In this document: positions 50,674-51,127 of the stretch, piece after piece
How positions within the stretch are numbered: position 1 is the stretch's first letter
Layout of the letters: each line of letters begins with the position of its first letter
DNA from: an uncultured Bacteroidales bacterium
GTDB lineage: Bacteria; Bacteroidota; Bacteroidia; Bacteroidales; UBA932
Direction of reading: 5' to 3'
Assembly (NCBI GenBank): GCA_944326305.1
Contig: CALVDL010000022.1
Coordinates: 1 to 51,127 of the forward strand
DNA length: 51,127 nucleotides
Made by a program: the position numbers and the translations under genes
Notes under the pieces: model-generated
Told to the model about the DNA's origin: nothing
Databases searched by the model: none
Seen by the model: the letters and a program-made list of their open reading frames with translations, nothing else

Positions 50674-51090
50674 TCAGAACATGTATCCCAACCCGATACG
50701 GAAATGGTTGAACGGATAGTCCCTTATCCCATGTTCAAATGCCAGCAGCGGATGCAGCCGGCCTGCATTGAAGACCGCCTCGGCCCTGAATACCATAGGC
50801 CTGTCCCCATTGTCCTGCCATCCGGTATATCCCTGCCACGCAGCAGATAAATCTGCAATCCTTGTGTCCAGCCTTATTTTTAATCCATACATGTACGCAT
50901 CATTCTGCACCGACTTTCCGGTCTGCCAGCAAAGGAAGCCCCCATTGGCTATAAAGCGCAGGCTCCTGAAAAATCCTTGCCCCAGATCCACGGACTTGGC
51001 TATGGATGCATCGAAGAAATAACCGGGGGCATCATAATATCTCGCATATTCCTCCTGACTTCGTCAATGCGCCACCCAAATTAAGATTTG
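50674..51090 (-). pseudogene. Outer-membrane beta-barrel protein, C-terminal part, frameshifted
   Basis: The open frame (to 50991, in frame to about 51060) reads EEYARYYDAPGYFFDASIAKSVDLG, then alternating beta strands (FRAEAVFNAGRLHPLLAFEHGI) and ends FRIGLGYMF, a terminal aromatic typical of outer-membrane barrels. Further upstream the likely continuation (FGWRIDEVRR, about 51055-51085) is in another frame, with stops between. No start or signal peptide is visible before the window edge. It is a remnant or a gene broken by a frameshift; identity beyond outer-membrane protein is not clear. Confidence 0.5.
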
Positions 51091-51127
51091 TTGCCAGATA
51101 TGTCGAAAAGTGGTTTCACTGCGAGGT

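Overview
The window looks like a chromosomal segment from a Bacteroidota (Bacteroidales-type, probably gut-associated) bacterium. The support is a SusC/SusD polysaccharide utilisation locus with a hybrid two-component regulator, NusG-like antiterminators heading a capsule locus, DUF4954 and DUF6722 proteins, and repeated promoter matches to the Bacteroidota pattern TTTG-N19-21-TAnnTTTG. I cannot name the genus.

Layout, left to right. Bases 1-20025 hold a capsular/exopolysaccharide (CPS) locus read on the minus strand, i.e. from about 19.8 kb down to base 1. It is headed by an invertible-promoter segment (19799-20025) bounded by perfect 25-bp inverted repeats, with a good promoter now pointing into the locus. 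Next come two tandem NusG-like genes, a WecA/MraY-type initiating transferase, ugd, rmlA-C-D-B, a Wzx flippase and glf. A strikingly AT-rich cassette follows (five glycosyltransferases, wecB and a Wzy-like polymerase), and the distal end is decayed: a GT4/GT2 chimera, a frameshifted GT4 and a truncated gmd next to 23-bp iterons that look like a transposon end. The precursors implied are dTDP-L-rhamnose, UDP-Galf, UDP-GlcA and UDP-ManNAc.

Bases 20108-26110 hold purC (plus) and, converging on it across a perfect hairpin, three minus-strand genes: a DUF4143-type ATPase, a DUF4954 beta-helix protein and an AAA-ATPase/PD-(D/E)XK protein.

Bases 26150-41577 hold a galactan PUL: a divergent HTCS sensor-regulator, then susC, susD, a SusE-like binding protein and a GH53 endo-galactanase in one tight operon, a 144-bp tandem duplication, and a GH2 beta-galactosidase. 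The layout resembles the Bacteroides thetaiotaomicron galactan locus BT4667-BT4673.

Bases 41564-45764 (minus) carry rlmN, a patatin/BamA-like protein and recX. Bases 45818-49639 (plus) carry prmA, tRNA-Leu(UAG) and a sigma-54 response regulator/histidine kinase pair. The right end (49640-51127) is remnant-rich: an internal nucleotidyltransferase fragment, an intact DUF6722 gene plus a 41-aa membrane microprotein, and a broken outer-membrane protein.

The most interesting signals are the phase-variable promoter, whose flipped orientation would face purC; the tandem NusG paralogues; an 18-nt motif (TTCGTCRRACYGACGTTA) found just upstream of three unrelated genes; and an interspersed repeat family that sits in at least five intergenic gaps.
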